Made by a program: the position numbers and the translations under genes
Shown here: piece by piece, positions 26,914 through 35,776 of the stretch
How the letters are laid out: every line of letters starts with the position of its first letter
Position numbering within the stretch: the stretch's first letter is position 1
Notes under the pieces: model-generated
Seen by the model: only the letters and a program-made list of their open reading frames with translations
Databases searched by the model: none
Told to the model about the DNA's origin: nothing
NCBI GenBank assembly: GCA_030653545.1
Contig: JAURZE010000013.1
Location: 62,001 to 126,000 of the forward strand
From: Nitrospira sp.
Lineage (GTDB): Bacteria; Nitrospirota; Nitrospiria; Nitrospirales; Nitrospiraceae
Reading direction: 5' to 3'
Length of the DNA stretch: 64,000 nucleotides

Positions 26914-27226
26914 ATTGTCTGCAAATGATGATGTTGAGTAAAATCAAAAGCCTGGGAAGACCGAATAATTCTCGGTTGAACATCCTTCAAAATCCGCCAC
27001 ATTCCAATGGTCGCACTCTTGCCTTCCGATGGATCGTTAGCCAAATTACTCTGATCAAAAATACATGTGGGAGGAGCTGTGCCGTTTCATGGCAACGCCA
27101 ACAGTGCTATGGATGGGAAGCCGGAAGGATAATCTTAAATGTCTATCAAGGGAGATCCCTGAAGAGCTAAATGCCACTTACAAATAGCGACCTACCCCCT
27201 GCTTAACTCCCATCGATGAACGTAAA
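26914..27226. other. 313-bp non-coding spacer
   Basis: The region between the radical SAM gene and the aldo/keto reductase shows no supported gene. A 97-codon plus-strand frame crosses it from inside the reductase gene but has no ribosome site and no recognisable domain. No promoter, terminator or repeat stands out. A decayed gene cannot be excluded. Confidence 0.55.
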
Positions 27227-28363
27227 TCATGCCCCTTCACCAATTAACCCCTGCTTATACTTCGCGTTGATATTCTCCGGATCAATTTCCTTGTCGCCCA
27301 CAAGATCGTATAGATCCGTATTCGAAAGTCGCACGGCAACTTCAGGAGGCAAGTTATGCCTGTTGGTATAGACGAGGGCATCAGCATGTGGAAGCAACTG
27401 ATCGCACTGATCGCAGTATGGGAATAGCCGGAAATTGTTCGTGCGGTGAGCCCACCGGAGAAACCGATACTTTTCACCATTAAGAATGTCAAGAACCGGC
27501 TGTTCGAACGCATTCCCGAGCACAATCTGATTGTTATAGTCATAGCAACAGGGAATCACTTCCCCGTCCCATTGGATTTGAAGGGGACCGTTTTCTGGCC
27601 GGCCACATGTCGCCTTCAGCTCAACAGCTTGATGTCGCTCACGATAGGATCGACCGTCACCGAAGTTATGGGGCTTCCACATTTCGATGGCATCGGCACG
27701 CGGTTCCCAGTAAGCACGAAACGCATCGACATCAGACTCGTTCTCCTTCATCACTAGATAGGAGAGCTCTAACTTTGGTTTCTTTAAACCTCTCTGAGAT
27801 CGTTCCTCCAAGAATCCCAACAAATTGTTCGTTGCGACATGAAAGTCAAGTCTCTCCATTACGACGTTGTATGTCTCTGGACTCATACCGTAAAAACTGA
27901 CACGCATTTCATCCAAGCCCGATTCGATCAAGCTCTTGGCCCGGGCGGGTGTAATCAGCGACCCATTCGTAATGATGTAGGTATTGAGATTCTTTGCTTT
28001 CGCGTATGAAATTTTCTGTTCAAGCGTCTTGTCAATTAAGGGTTCTCCAAAACCGGTCAATACAATCTTTTTTGCTCCAAGCGAAACAACTTCATCAATG
28101 CTGCGCTTATACTTCCCCAAGTCCATAATACCGTGAGGACGGGCATCCTCATGCTGCTCTCGAGGACACATGATGCAGATCGCATTGCAATGGTCGGTCA
28201 CTTCATAGCGCACCTCTTGGTGTCGCAACGCCGTGAACGGCTGGTCCTCCTTAGCCTCTTTTTCTAAAACCCTTCGGTCATATCCGCTCCATGCGACACT
28301 TCCATCCTCTAGAAGATCGCCTTGCCCGAACATCCTCAATTTATCTGAGCCGTTACCGGCCAT
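27227..28363 (-). CDS. Radical SAM/SPASM domain protein
   Basis: A 378-residue radical SAM enzyme. The iron-sulphur motif CNAICIMC gives C59, C63 and C66 (CX3CX2C). The SAM-binding glycine-rich strand KIVLTGFGEPLID follows. The C-terminal SPASM/twitch region contains CGRPENG, VIPCCYDYNN and YCDQCDQL, so auxiliary iron-sulphur clusters are expected. GNAFEQPVLDILNGEKYRFLR is the usual segment between them. AGGGAGGA seven bases before the ATG at 28363 fixes the start over a longer frame. In glycan loci such proteins carry out epimerisation, dehydrogenation or amine chemistry, and the reaction here is unknown. It is followed by a 313-base spacer. Confidence 0.85.
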   Translation of the reverse strand: MAGNGSDKLRMFGQGDLLEDGSVAWSGYDRRVLEKEAKEDQPFTALRHQEVRYEVTDHCNAICIMCPREQHEDARPHGIMDLGKYKRSIDEVVSLGAKKIVLTGFGEPLIDKTLEQKISYAKAKNLNTYIITNGSLITPARAKSLIESGLDEMRVSFYGMSPETYNVVMERLDFHVATNNLLGFLEERSQRGLKKPKLELSYLVMKENESDVDAFRAYWEPRADAIEMWKPHNFGDGRSYRERHQAVELKATCGRPENGPLQIQWDGEVIPCCYDYNNQIVLGNAFEQPVLDILNGEKYRFLRWAHRTNNFRLFPYCDQCDQLLPHADALVYTNRHNLPPEVAVRLSNTDLYDLVGDKEIDPENINAKYKQGLIGEGA

Positions 28364-28370
28364 CGGATTA

Positions 28371-28378
28371 TCCTCCCT
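28371..28378 (-). promoter_or_regulatory. Ribosome binding site of the radical SAM gene
   Basis: The minus strand reads AGGGAGGA seven bases before the ATG at 28363, between the stop of the upstream transferase-like gene and this start. It supports the shorter 378-residue protein. Confidence 0.7.
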
Positions 28379-29453
28379 ATTGATGTGATGCTGACACACA
28401 CCGATTTATTATCGATGCGATTGCAGGAGCACTCGGCGGCTTCAAACCGTAGCGATCGTCAAATCGTCGCCGAATTTCAGAACGCCCAACGTCATCAAAC
28501 AACGCGGCTTCCAGCCTCTCATAAATCGAGTCGGACGAACGAAGCAAGAACGCACAGTTTTCACTCGCCCATGGCACTATGTCGTATCCCTTATGGCTCC
28601 GTAGATAAGTCATCCCGAGATCGTCGAACAATACAAACAGGGCTGGGGTCCCCAGATAGCTTGCCTCGACTCCCACTGAAGAGAATTGGGTAAGGACAAG
28701 ATCAGCGGCACAACACAAGCCCCTCGTTTCTATCCATGAAGTCACATCACGCCACGATCTTAATTGAGAAAGCAACGGCGTGTAGGCTCCAGCACTATAC
28801 AGCTCATCTCGTGGATGGGCCTTGAATATAAATTTGACTTCAAGGGCTTTGAGACTCGAAAGCATCCGTTCCAAGGTCAGAAAGGAATTTTCACCGTCTG
28901 GCTGTCCTGCCCAAAGTATTACTGAACCATCTCCGAGATCGAGGCTCGCGCGTGTCGTTTCGCGGAGGTGATCTCGTTCGACCAAACGCAGATGATCGTA
29001 CCGGGGATTACCCAAGCGGTGAATTCTGTCGACCTCTACACCACGAGACTCATATACCTGCTCCAAACTGTTGCGTTCGACGAACAGCCCATCCAGTCGC
29101 GTGCGAGTACGAGCACTGTAGTTGCCGGGAAAGTCTTCTACGACAAACACCGGGACCCCGCACTCTGTGGCAGCCTCTTTCACTAAGTCCTCAAGATTCC
29201 CGTCAGAAAGCCCATCCGACGTTCCGCACAGAATCGCCCGCACATCCTTATCGCGCATGAACCCTTGTAGATCACCGTGCGCACACACCACACCATCATG
29301 CGTCCAATAGGAGAGCTCCTCCTGTTGACGTGATCGGAGAGAGGGGCCCTCTGCTAAAAAAAAGCATTGCATCGAATCAAGCTCGCGCTCAAGCGGCGCA
29401 AGCGAAAGATAGGGCCCTAAATGGACTGCCGCAAATAACAAACCAGGCTTCAT
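28377..29453 (-). CDS. Putative GT-B glycosyl/glycerophospho-transferase-like protein
   Basis: A 358-residue protein of no certain family. The N-terminal half has Rossmann-like strands (ILCGTSDGLSDGN, VPVFVVEDFPGNYSAR). The second half contains SVILWAGQPDGENSFLTLER and KFIFKAHPRDELYSAG, followed by LVLTQFSSVGVEASYLGTPALFVL. The Lys-x-His-Pro-Arg-Asp and Gln-Phe-Ser-Ser-Val-Gly pattern is that of GT-B enzymes such as CDP-glycerophosphotransferases and polysialyltransferase-like proteins. It lies between an ABC exporter (six bases) and a radical SAM gene (13 bases). A role in transferring the nonulosonic acid or a linker is a guess. Confidence 0.6.
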   Translation of the reverse strand: MKPGLLFAAVHLGPYLSLAPLERELDSMQCFFLAEGPSLRSRQQEELSYWTHDGVVCAHGDLQGFMRDKDVRAILCGTSDGLSDGNLEDLVKEAATECGVPVFVVEDFPGNYSARTRTRLDGLFVERNSLEQVYESRGVEVDRIHRLGNPRYDHLRLVERDHLRETTRASLDLGDGSVILWAGQPDGENSFLTLERMLSSLKALEVKFIFKAHPRDELYSAGAYTPLLSQLRSWRDVTSWIETRGLCCAADLVLTQFSSVGVEASYLGTPALFVLFDDLGMTYLRSHKGYDIVPWASENCAFLLRSSDSIYERLEAALFDDVGRSEIRRRFDDRYGLKPPSAPAIASIINRCVSASHQ

Positions 29454-29459
29454 CGACTT

Positions 29460-31238
29460 CTAGGCGAGAGATGATGCCATTAAAAGGCTATAGCGCCCCC
29501 TACTTGACATCAACTCATCATGGGTTCCAATTTCGATAATACGACCACCCTCCATAACGATGATGCGGTCTGCGTTTCGGACCGTTGAAACACGATGTGC
29601 GATAACAATCATGGTATAGCCATTCTTAAGCTCGTCCATTGCCCGTTGGATCATTGCTTCAGAGACTTCATCCAGTGCGCTGGTCGCCTCATCAAAGATC
29701 AAGATCTGAGGACGGCGAACCAACGCTCGTGCGATCGCAATACGCTGGCGCTGTCCTCCCGACAAGGCCATCCCTCTTGCACCCACCACGGTTTCATATC
29801 CCTGCGGTAAATCTCGGATGAACTCGTCTACGTGAGCTGCACGACCGGCCGCCTCGACATCGGCATCTGAGCAGCCGGCATGACCAAATCTAATATTCTC
29901 AGCTATCGTGTCATTTATAAGAAATGCCTCTTGGCTTACATATCCCACCGTCATCAACCACTCTTTGGAGTCATAGGTAGAAAACTCTTCCCCATCAAGA
30001 AAGAGTCGCCCTTCTGTCGGGGCATAAAGACACAACAACAGGTTCATGAGAGTCGTCTTGCCTGATCCAGACTGCCCTACAATGGCGGTGGTTGTGCCTC
30101 GCTGAATGGCCAACGTGACTTGCCGAAGCGCATAGTCCGACCGGTTGGGATAACGGAACGAAACGTTGTCAAACGCGAGGCTGTCGGCAAAACACACCGG
30201 CTTTCTACCAGACGTGTTCTGTTCCGGGAACTCCTCTTGGAGTGCACGATAGAGCAATTCAACATCGGAAGACTGGCTCGCAAGGCGCAGCTTGTAAGCG
30301 CTCATGAGGCTCAGGGCACGTATCATACGATAGACCGCATATGAATATACCGCCATGACGGGAAAGGCGGCGGTGCTTCCGGACTGCCCCATCCCATGTT
30401 GAACGCCGGCCAAAACCCCAATAAGAAGGAAGAAAACCCATTCGATCGCCACGCCAGGCACCGATTGCCAGAGTCCATCCCTTACATATAGGATCCGTAA
30501 GAAGTCTCCCTCTTTCCTGTAGGAATCCAGCCATCGGCTCCCGTTTCCCCCGGTCATGATTTCCTTGATCCCGGCAAGATACTCCGATACCACGCCGATC
30601 TCTCTTGTTAACGCACTTGTGCGCTGACGGCCGACTACATGAGAGACACGCTTTGCCATATGCCGGAGAGCCAGATAGAGAAGCCCTCCGATCACCATCA
30701 GCCCCCCCGTTAATTGCCAGCTGATAGTAACCAGGAGTGCGCATATGGCCAGGATTATGACGCCCTGTGACACGAGTGATGAAAGGAGCAGGAGTGTGAG
30801 CCCAAGACTTTGGGGCGCCGAGGTTAGCCGATAACTCAACTCCTCGTGACGATGATCGAAAAAATACTGATACGGCGCCCTGAGCAAACGAAGAAATAAA
30901 TCTTGCTTCACCTCACACACAACCTGTGCGCTTCCAGCAGCAGTAAGATAATCACGACAAAGCGTTGTCACAGCCTTGAGGGTTACCAATGCAACTAGTA
31001 AAAACACCGCCCCTAAAACAGGGTCGGACACTGGGGAGACTGTCAAAGCAGCGTGCAGCGCCGAAAGCACCCGTCCACCTGAGTCAGTTGGCTTGGAACC
31101 AAGCACCTCCGCAACGAGAGGGAACAGCGCTCCGACGCTCAAAGCCTCAAGCAATGCCGAAGCCACAAGGGCACAGACCAACCACGCGTAGACCCCTTGG
31201 TGTCGCTTGAGAAAAAACCGTATCGCTACTGACATCAT
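29460..31238 (-). CDS. ABC exporter, fused permease and ATPase (glycan flippase type)
   Basis: A half-transporter of 592 residues with about six transmembrane segments in residues 15-320 and an ATPase domain from 350. Walker A is GQSGSGKTT (388-396), the signature LSGGQRQRIAIARAL and Walker B ILIFDEATSALD follow, then the H-loop IVIAHRVSTVR. The arrangement fits PglK/MsbA-type flippases that move lipid-linked oligosaccharides across the inner membrane. A true MsbA-like gene exists at 43-44.7 kb, so this copy probably serves the nonulosonic-acid glycan. The transferase-like gene follows after six bases. Confidence 0.88.
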   Translation of the reverse strand: MMSVAIRFFLKRHQGVYAWLVCALVASALLEALSVGALFPLVAEVLGSKPTDSGGRVLSALHAALTVSPVSDPVLGAVFLLVALVTLKAVTTLCRDYLTAAGSAQVVCEVKQDLFLRLLRAPYQYFFDHRHEELSYRLTSAPQSLGLTLLLLSSLVSQGVIILAICALLVTISWQLTGGLMVIGGLLYLALRHMAKRVSHVVGRQRTSALTREIGVVSEYLAGIKEIMTGGNGSRWLDSYRKEGDFLRILYVRDGLWQSVPGVAIEWVFFLLIGVLAGVQHGMGQSGSTAAFPVMAVYSYAVYRMIRALSLMSAYKLRLASQSSDVELLYRALQEEFPEQNTSGRKPVCFADSLAFDNVSFRYPNRSDYALRQVTLAIQRGTTTAIVGQSGSGKTTLMNLLLCLYAPTEGRLFLDGEEFSTYDSKEWLMTVGYVSQEAFLINDTIAENIRFGHAGCSDADVEAAGRAAHVDEFIRDLPQGYETVVGARGMALSGGQRQRIAIARALVRRPQILIFDEATSALDEVSEAMIQRAMDELKNGYTMIVIAHRVSTVRNADRIIVMEGGRIIEIGTHDELMSSRGRYSLLMASSLA

Positions 31239-31368
31239 TCACCCATTTCGCCCAGCCCCCAGACACTCCAAAGGGCAAGACATATCAGAACAGATTCGGC
31301 GGGATCCGTACCAGCGCAGGAGTGGACTTGAGAAGGAGGCACGGATTGAACGATACCAAGAACTGAGT

Positions 31369-32547
31369 TCAGTATAGCAACTCGTTCAAAAGGGAGACCA
31401 CCGTATCCTGCTGTCTTTCTGTAAGGTCATAGAACAACGGAAGGCTCAAGGCCTGGTGGTAGTAGGACTGGGCATTCGGATAGCGATCCGGGCAGAAACC
31501 TAGACGGCGATAATACGGGTGTGCCGGGACCGGCATGTAATGCACCTGACAGACGACCCCTCTCTCTCGAAGCCGCGTCATGAATTCGGCCCGGCTTATC
31601 CCTGCGGCGGCAAAATCAATCCGCACCGCATACAAATGGTGGGCGCTCCGGTCCCGTTGGCCGAGCTGGATCGGTTGAATCCGTTTAGAGCCTGCGAAAG
31701 CTTCGTCGTAGCGATCCACTAGCTGCCGACGCCGAGCAACAAACTTATCAAGTTTAGCTAATTGTGTAGTCCCCAACGCGCATTGAATATCTGTGATCCG
31801 ATAATTAAAGCTCAACTCCTGCATCTCATAGTACCAAGGGTTGGGCCGTCCATCTGTGAACGCCGCGTCCCGGTCCAAGAACTCATCCGAGCCCTTATTG
31901 ATGCCGTGACTGCGAAGACGTAACAGCCTCCTGTACACCTGCTCATCATTCGTCGTGACCATTCCGCCTTCACCGGTGGTGATCGATTTCACAGGATGGA
32001 AGGAGAACGTAGTCATAAGCGAGTACGCGCAGGACCCAACCATTCTCCCATCTGAGTAGCGCGAACCAAGAGCATGAGCTGCATCCTCAATGATTACCGC
32101 CCCTGCCTTGACTGCGGCCGCGCCTATTGCAGCCATGTCACAAGGGAGCCCTGCGAAATGCACGGGAATGATGACCTTCGCATCAGGATTCTGATTGAGC
32201 GTATGCACCAATCCAGATGGGGAGAGATTGATTGTTTCAGGATCCACATCGGAGAATACCGGCCGCGCACCGACATACAACGCAGCATTGGCACTCGCCA
32301 CAAAAGTAATGGGAGAGGTGACCACCGCAGAAGAAGAACCGACATCAGCCGCGATCGCCGCAAGATGCAGCGCAGCCGTGCCGTTGGAAACCGCAACGGC
32401 ATAGCGAACTCCTACATATGTAGCGATGGCCTGTTCAAACTCAGCGACTTTAGGCCCTTGAGTGAGGGCCCCACTCCGAAGACATTCCACCACCGCCTGA
32501 ATATCGGCGTCATCAATGTGTTGCCGGCCGTACGAGATCATGTCCAT
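31369..32547 (-). CDS. pseC: UDP-4-amino-4,6-dideoxy-N-acetyl-altrosamine transaminase
   Basis: PseC aminates the 4-keto sugar formed by PseB, using glutamate and PLP. The 392 residues include VSNGTAALHL (53-62), IIEDAAHALG with the cofactor aspartate at about 155, and the lysine motif FSFHPVKSITTGEGGMV with K187. SFNYRITDIQCALG is the dimer-interface segment typical of PseC and related DegT enzymes. The start lies directly after the pseB stop with only two bases between, a coupling seen in pseudaminate operons. A second, differing DegT aminotransferase lies at 0.9-2.0 kb, so two amino-sugar routes coexist. A 130-base spacer separates it from the downstream ABC exporter. Confidence 0.92.
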   Translation of the reverse strand: MDMISYGRQHIDDADIQAVVECLRSGALTQGPKVAEFEQAIATYVGVRYAVAVSNGTAALHLAAIAADVGSSSAVVTSPITFVASANAALYVGARPVFSDVDPETINLSPSGLVHTLNQNPDAKVIIPVHFAGLPCDMAAIGAAAVKAGAVIIEDAAHALGSRYSDGRMVGSCAYSLMTTFSFHPVKSITTGEGGMVTTNDEQVYRRLLRLRSHGINKGSDEFLDRDAAFTDGRPNPWYYEMQELSFNYRITDIQCALGTTQLAKLDKFVARRRQLVDRYDEAFAGSKRIQPIQLGQRDRSAHHLYAVRIDFAAAGISRAEFMTRLRERGVVCQVHYMPVPAHPYYRRLGFCPDRYPNAQSYYHQALSLPLFYDLTERQQDTVVSLLNELLY

Positions 32548-32549
32548 CG

Positions 32550-33548
32550 CTAGGGCAACCCCGGCTTCTGTTGATATTCCCTAATCCAGGCCTGCAGGGA
32601 GGAGACGGGCATCCATTCTGGATTTGTGTCGGAGGTGTACATGAACCCTTCCGGCACCTTTCGACCATCTTTGATGCGCCTGGGATCATCGCACCAGGCA
32701 TTCAGCGCAGGCAAGATTTTGTAATAGCTCGAGTATTCATATGTGGAAAATGAATCCTCAGAACTGATCATCTGCTCGTGCAGCTTCTCTCCAGGGCGGA
32801 TACCGATGATGTCGAACTTCGCCTCCGGTGCAACTGCCTTTGCAATGTCCGTAATCGTCATGGAAGGGATTTTCCTGACATAAATTTCCCCTCCCACCAT
32901 ATCCTCGAACGCATGCCAAACCAACTCGACGGCCTGCTCGAGTGAGATCATGAACCGCGTCATCCGAACATCGGTGATCGGCAACCTCCCAGTTTCAGCG
33001 AGCGACATGAAAAACGGGATGACCGATCCGCGCGAGCCCATCACGTTTCCATACCTGACCACGGCAAAGCGTGTGCTCTGCATACCAGAATAGGCATTGC
33101 TGGCAACGAATAATTTATCCGATGCCAGCTTGGACGCTCCGTACAAATTCGCCGGGCTGCTGGCCTTGTCGGTGGAAAGCGCAATGACGCCTTTGACTTT
33201 CTGATTGATGCAAGCATCGATCACATTCATTGCGCCATCGATGTTGGTCTTGATGCATTCAAACGGATTGTACTCGGCCGTCGGAACAATTTTCGTCGCA
33301 GCGGCGTGCACAACGTAGTCGACCCCGCTGAAGGCACGATGCAGGCGATCTTTGTCTCGAACGTCACCGATAAAGAAGCGCACTCTTCGATCATGCTGAA
33401 ACAACTTGGCCATTTCCCATTGCTTCATCTCGTCGCGGGACAAGATCACAAGACGGGAAGGGTTAAACTTGGCCAAAGTCATGGGAACGAAGGTATGGCC
33501 GAATGATCCTGTGCCACCGGTAATGAGAATAGATGCCCCTGTTAACAT
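32550..33548 (-). CDS. pseB: UDP-N-acetylglucosamine 4,6-dehydratase (inverting)
   Basis: PseB is the first enzyme of pseudaminate synthesis, a soluble extended SDR that dehydrates UDP-GlcNAc with C5 inversion. The ATG at 33548 has GAGG seven bases upstream and gives 332 residues, the normal length. The longer frame would enter the next gene. ILITGGTGSFGHTF (7-20) binds NADP. LSTDKASSP (124-132) carries the Asp-Lys catalytic pair and NLYGASK (134-140) the Tyr/Lys. VVRYGNVMGSRGSVIPFF is the family's substrate region. It is much shorter than membrane PglF dehydratases, which fixes the PseB type. It feeds pseC directly downstream. Confidence 0.94.
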   Translation of the reverse strand: MLTGASILITGGTGSFGHTFVPMTLAKFNPSRLVILSRDEMKQWEMAKLFQHDRRVRFFIGDVRDKDRLHRAFSGVDYVVHAAATKIVPTAEYNPFECIKTNIDGAMNVIDACINQKVKGVIALSTDKASSPANLYGASKLASDKLFVASNAYSGMQSTRFAVVRYGNVMGSRGSVIPFFMSLAETGRLPITDVRMTRFMISLEQAVELVWHAFEDMVGGEIYVRKIPSMTITDIAKAVAPEAKFDIIGIRPGEKLHEQMISSEDSFSTYEYSSYYKILPALNAWCDDPRRIKDGRKVPEGFMYTSDTNPEWMPVSSLQAWIREYQQKPGLP

Positions 33549-33558
33549 AGACGTTCCT

Positions 33559-34485
33559 CTATCCGTCAATTGATTCAAGGATCTCCGAGCGACGCCCCTC
33601 TTCTTCCTGTGCCTGCAGCTCCCGTAGATACTCGTGAATCGTCCCTAGCCCATGTCCGAGCACCTGTTGCAACTTACTGCTATCCAGAGACATATCCCGA
33701 GGACGCGGGGCCAACAACGTAGCGAGGGAAAGTTGTCCGCGATCGATCAAATTGGTCGGCAGGCTGAAATGATCCGACACCCTCAGTCCAAACTCGTACT
33801 TCGAAAGCCGAGTTGCTCCGACCACATTGAAGATGCCCGAGGCGCCCTTCTCGACTAACTCATGCGCGGCCAATGCCAATCGATCAGCCAAAATAGGGGT
33901 GAAATAGACATCATCAAAGAGAGTGAGCGGTTTGCCGGCGCGAAGGTTATAAATCAACCAATCGCTGAACGACTGCCGATACCGATGCCCCCAGCCAAAA
34001 AAGTTAGTTCGCAAGATCAGACTCTTCGGATATGCGGCTTGGACCCACTCCTCTGCCAGCGCCTTTGATCGGCCATATTCGTTGATCGGCTGCACTGGTT
34101 CTTGCTCGGAGTAGCAGGATCTCTCCCCGGCGAACAAGTGATCTGTGGAAATATGAACCAACGCTAGGCTCTTCTTTTCGGTTGCCTCGCCAATATTGCG
34201 TGCGATAACGGCATTCGCCTGCCTGGCCAAATCACGGCTCTCTTCACAGCGATCAACACTCGTCAACCCGGCAGTGTGCACCACAAGATCCGGAGAAAGG
34301 GAATCAAGTTGGCGCCCTAGCTGCGTAGGATCCTGAAGGTTGAGGCTACAAGCGTTCGTTCCTGCGAGCTGAACGGTATGCTGATGCATCCCGAGGACCA
34401 CTTCCCATCGATTGCGCATCGCACAAGCCCAGTTGAGCGCAAGCAGACCACTACCTCCTGTCAACAATAATCTTGGCTTCTTCAT
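33559..34485 (-). CDS. RmlD-like sugar-nucleotide reductase (SDR)
   Basis: A 308-residue SDR resembling dTDP-4-dehydrorhamnose reductase. The dinucleotide loop is LLLTGGSGLLALN (7-19), with a Leu-Leu-Ala in place of the usual Phe-Leu-Gly. VVHTAGLTSVDRCEE, HISTDHLFAG (111-120) and the Tyr/Lys pair in EYGRSKAL (Y137, K141) follow the RmlD pattern. SGIFNVVGATRLSKYEFG is the family's C-terminal strand. It lies ten bases upstream of pseB. It could reduce a 4-keto sugar to make a second deoxysugar for the glycan. A true rhamnose role is unlikely because no RmlA/B/C genes are nearby. Confidence 0.82.
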   Translation of the reverse strand: MKKPRLLLTGGSGLLALNWACAMRNRWEVVLGMHQHTVQLAGTNACSLNLQDPTQLGRQLDSLSPDLVVHTAGLTSVDRCEESRDLARQANAVIARNIGEATEKKSLALVHISTDHLFAGERSCYSEQEPVQPINEYGRSKALAEEWVQAAYPKSLILRTNFFGWGHRYRQSFSDWLIYNLRAGKPLTLFDDVYFTPILADRLALAAHELVEKGASGIFNVVGATRLSKYEFGLRVSDHFSLPTNLIDRGQLSLATLLAPRPRDMSLDSSKLQQVLGHGLGTIHEYLRELQAQEEEGRRSEILESIDG

Positions 34486-34592
34486 ATTCTAGTCAAGCGC
34501 GGCCACACCATACTTGCATGCAAATGGCGCCGAGGCATGTTCGATTCAGCCGACCTGAGCCTCAAATGATTCTTCATGGCATTCCTGATTTC

Positions 34593-35099
34593 TTACGCCG
34601 GCACCACGTCTTGCACATCGATCTCCACCCCTACCGCCTGCTGAATCAAGCGAACACCAATCACCAACCGATGCCGCTTCTCTTTCCTGAGCAACATTCC
34701 ATGCACACCCTTGAGTGGCCCTCGCACCACCTCCACCATCATGCCTTCATGGAGATATGGATGGGGATCATATGGCAGGACACTGGTCATGAGAGTCTTC
34801 AATGCTTCAATCTCTTCATCTGGAATCGGCTCGGGACGGTTTCCGCTTCCCACAACTTCGACCACGCCCGCAACCTTTTGCACAGGAAGCTTATTGTGCT
34901 GCGAAAACCGCACGAAGCAATAGCCTGAAAACAGCGGAACTTCGATCTCCTTCTTGCGATCCTTCCACTGACTAAGTCGTTTCACTGTCGGTAGCAACGG
35001 CTCAATCCCTTGTTTCTCCAACTGATCTCGCACCAGCTTTTCATGGCGCGACCTGGTACGAAGTGCGTACCACTGGGATTTCGGCGCCGACTCAGACAC
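34593..35099 (-). CDS. NusG-like specialised transcription antiterminator (UpxY/RfaH type)
   Basis: A 168-residue NusG paralog with an NGN domain (about 9-110; WYALRTRSRHEKLVRDQLEKQ at the start, VPLFSGYCFVRF as core) and a C-terminal KOW domain (about 113-165; MVEVVRGPLKGVHGMLL). Specialised paralogs of this size sit at the head of long surface-polysaccharide operons and let RNA polymerase read through terminators. Here it stands directly upstream of the pse locus, with the same orientation and right after a probable intrinsic terminator (35129-35160). The start is a GTG at 35099 preceded by AGGG. It is not the housekeeping NusG, since no secE or L11 genes surround it. Confidence 0.88.
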   Translation of the reverse strand: MSESAPKSQWYALRTRSRHEKLVRDQLEKQGIEPLLPTVKRLSQWKDRKKEIEVPLFSGYCFVRFSQHNKLPVQKVAGVVEVVGSGNRPEPIPDEEIEALKTLMTSVLPYDPHPYLHEGMMVEVVRGPLKGVHGMLLRKEKRHRLVIGVRLIQQAVGVEIDVQDVVPA

Positions 35100-35128
35100 A
35101 GCTTCGCCCTCTCACTTACAGTGAACAC

Positions 35129-35160
35129 AAAAAACTACCTGAGGGTACGGTCTACTCAGG
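35129..35160 (-). terminator. Probable intrinsic terminator ahead of the NusG-like gene
   Basis: On the minus strand the sequence reads CCTGAG, an 11-base loop, CTCAGG, then TAG and six T residues. The stem's first arm covers the stop codon of the winged-helix gene. The stem is short (6 bp), so strength is uncertain. It falls between the first gene of the unit and the NusG paralog, where attenuation would control everything downstream. Confidence 0.5.
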
Positions 35161-35743
35161 CCGTGGGGCCGAGCGCGAGCACCTTGCCATTCGGAACCTG
35201 GTACTGCACCAGCATTTCTCCGTGTTCATGCGACCGATCGAGATCGGCGAGCACCACGGCATCAAACTCCCACTCTTTCAAGACACTCGGATGCGAGACG
35301 GGATACGAGAGAAACGTCCCAGCTGTCTCGTCGCTGACAAACCCTACTAACTCCATGTCCATCTCCCGCAACGAGAGGTAGGCCATTTCGGCAAATTCGC
35401 TGGTCCCAAAGATCACAATCCGCCGACCTCCCACCACAGTGACCCGCGACAGAACATCGCGCAGCCGGGCGCGCATATCCCGATAGTGCGACAGGGAGTA
35501 CTGCATGTAGAGGTAGGTAAGCCGGGACTTCTCGGCAAATCCTTGAGGCGTCAGCAGATAACGAATCCGGTGAGATGGGATGGTCGTGACTTTGACGTAT
35601 CCCTTTCTCGCAAGCCGCTTGAGATACAGATTCGTGAGACCAAGTGCCACACCTAATTTAATAGCGAGGGACCGTTGCGTAATCGCACCGTCCCGCTCTA
35701 ACTCCGTGAGCAAAATGAGGTCTCGTTGTCCCTGAAGATTCAT
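35156..35743 (-). CDS. Winged-helix regulator fused to a Rossmann-like domain
   Basis: A 195-residue protein. The N-terminal 75 residues form a winged helix-turn-helix (ILLTELERDGAITQRSLAIKLGVALGL, then a wing before RIRYLLTPQG). The C-terminal part starts RRIVIFGTSEFAEMAYLSL and continues MELVGFVSDETAG and FDAVVLADLD. That second part is a Rossmann-like CoA/nucleotide-sugar sensing domain similar to the N-terminus of PglD. The ATG at 35743 is preferred because a promoter-like pair overlaps the earlier TTG. This combination is seen at the head of exopolysaccharide operons next to NusG paralogs. It may sense a sugar nucleotide or CoA ester and control the locus. The ligand is unknown. Confidence 0.75.
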   Translation of the reverse strand: MNLQGQRDLILLTELERDGAITQRSLAIKLGVALGLTNLYLKRLARKGYVKVTTIPSHRIRYLLTPQGFAEKSRLTYLYMQYSLSHYRDMRARLRDVLSRVTVVGGRRIVIFGTSEFAEMAYLSLREMDMELVGFVSDETAGTFLSYPVSHPSVLKEWEFDAVVLADLDRSHEHGEMLVQYQVPNGKVLALGPTA

Positions 35744-35776
35744 CTCATTTAGAGGCTCCACTAAAAAACGTTCAGG

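Noticed and set aside
26877-27170. 97-codon plus-strand frame in the spacer after the radical SAM gene
   Set aside because: It begins inside the aldo/keto reductase gene on the other strand and has no ribosome site or recognisable domain.
29460-31238. Second msbA
   Set aside because: It is MsbA-like in architecture, but its neighbours are nonulosonate genes while the 43-44.7 kb copy lies in the lipid A operon.
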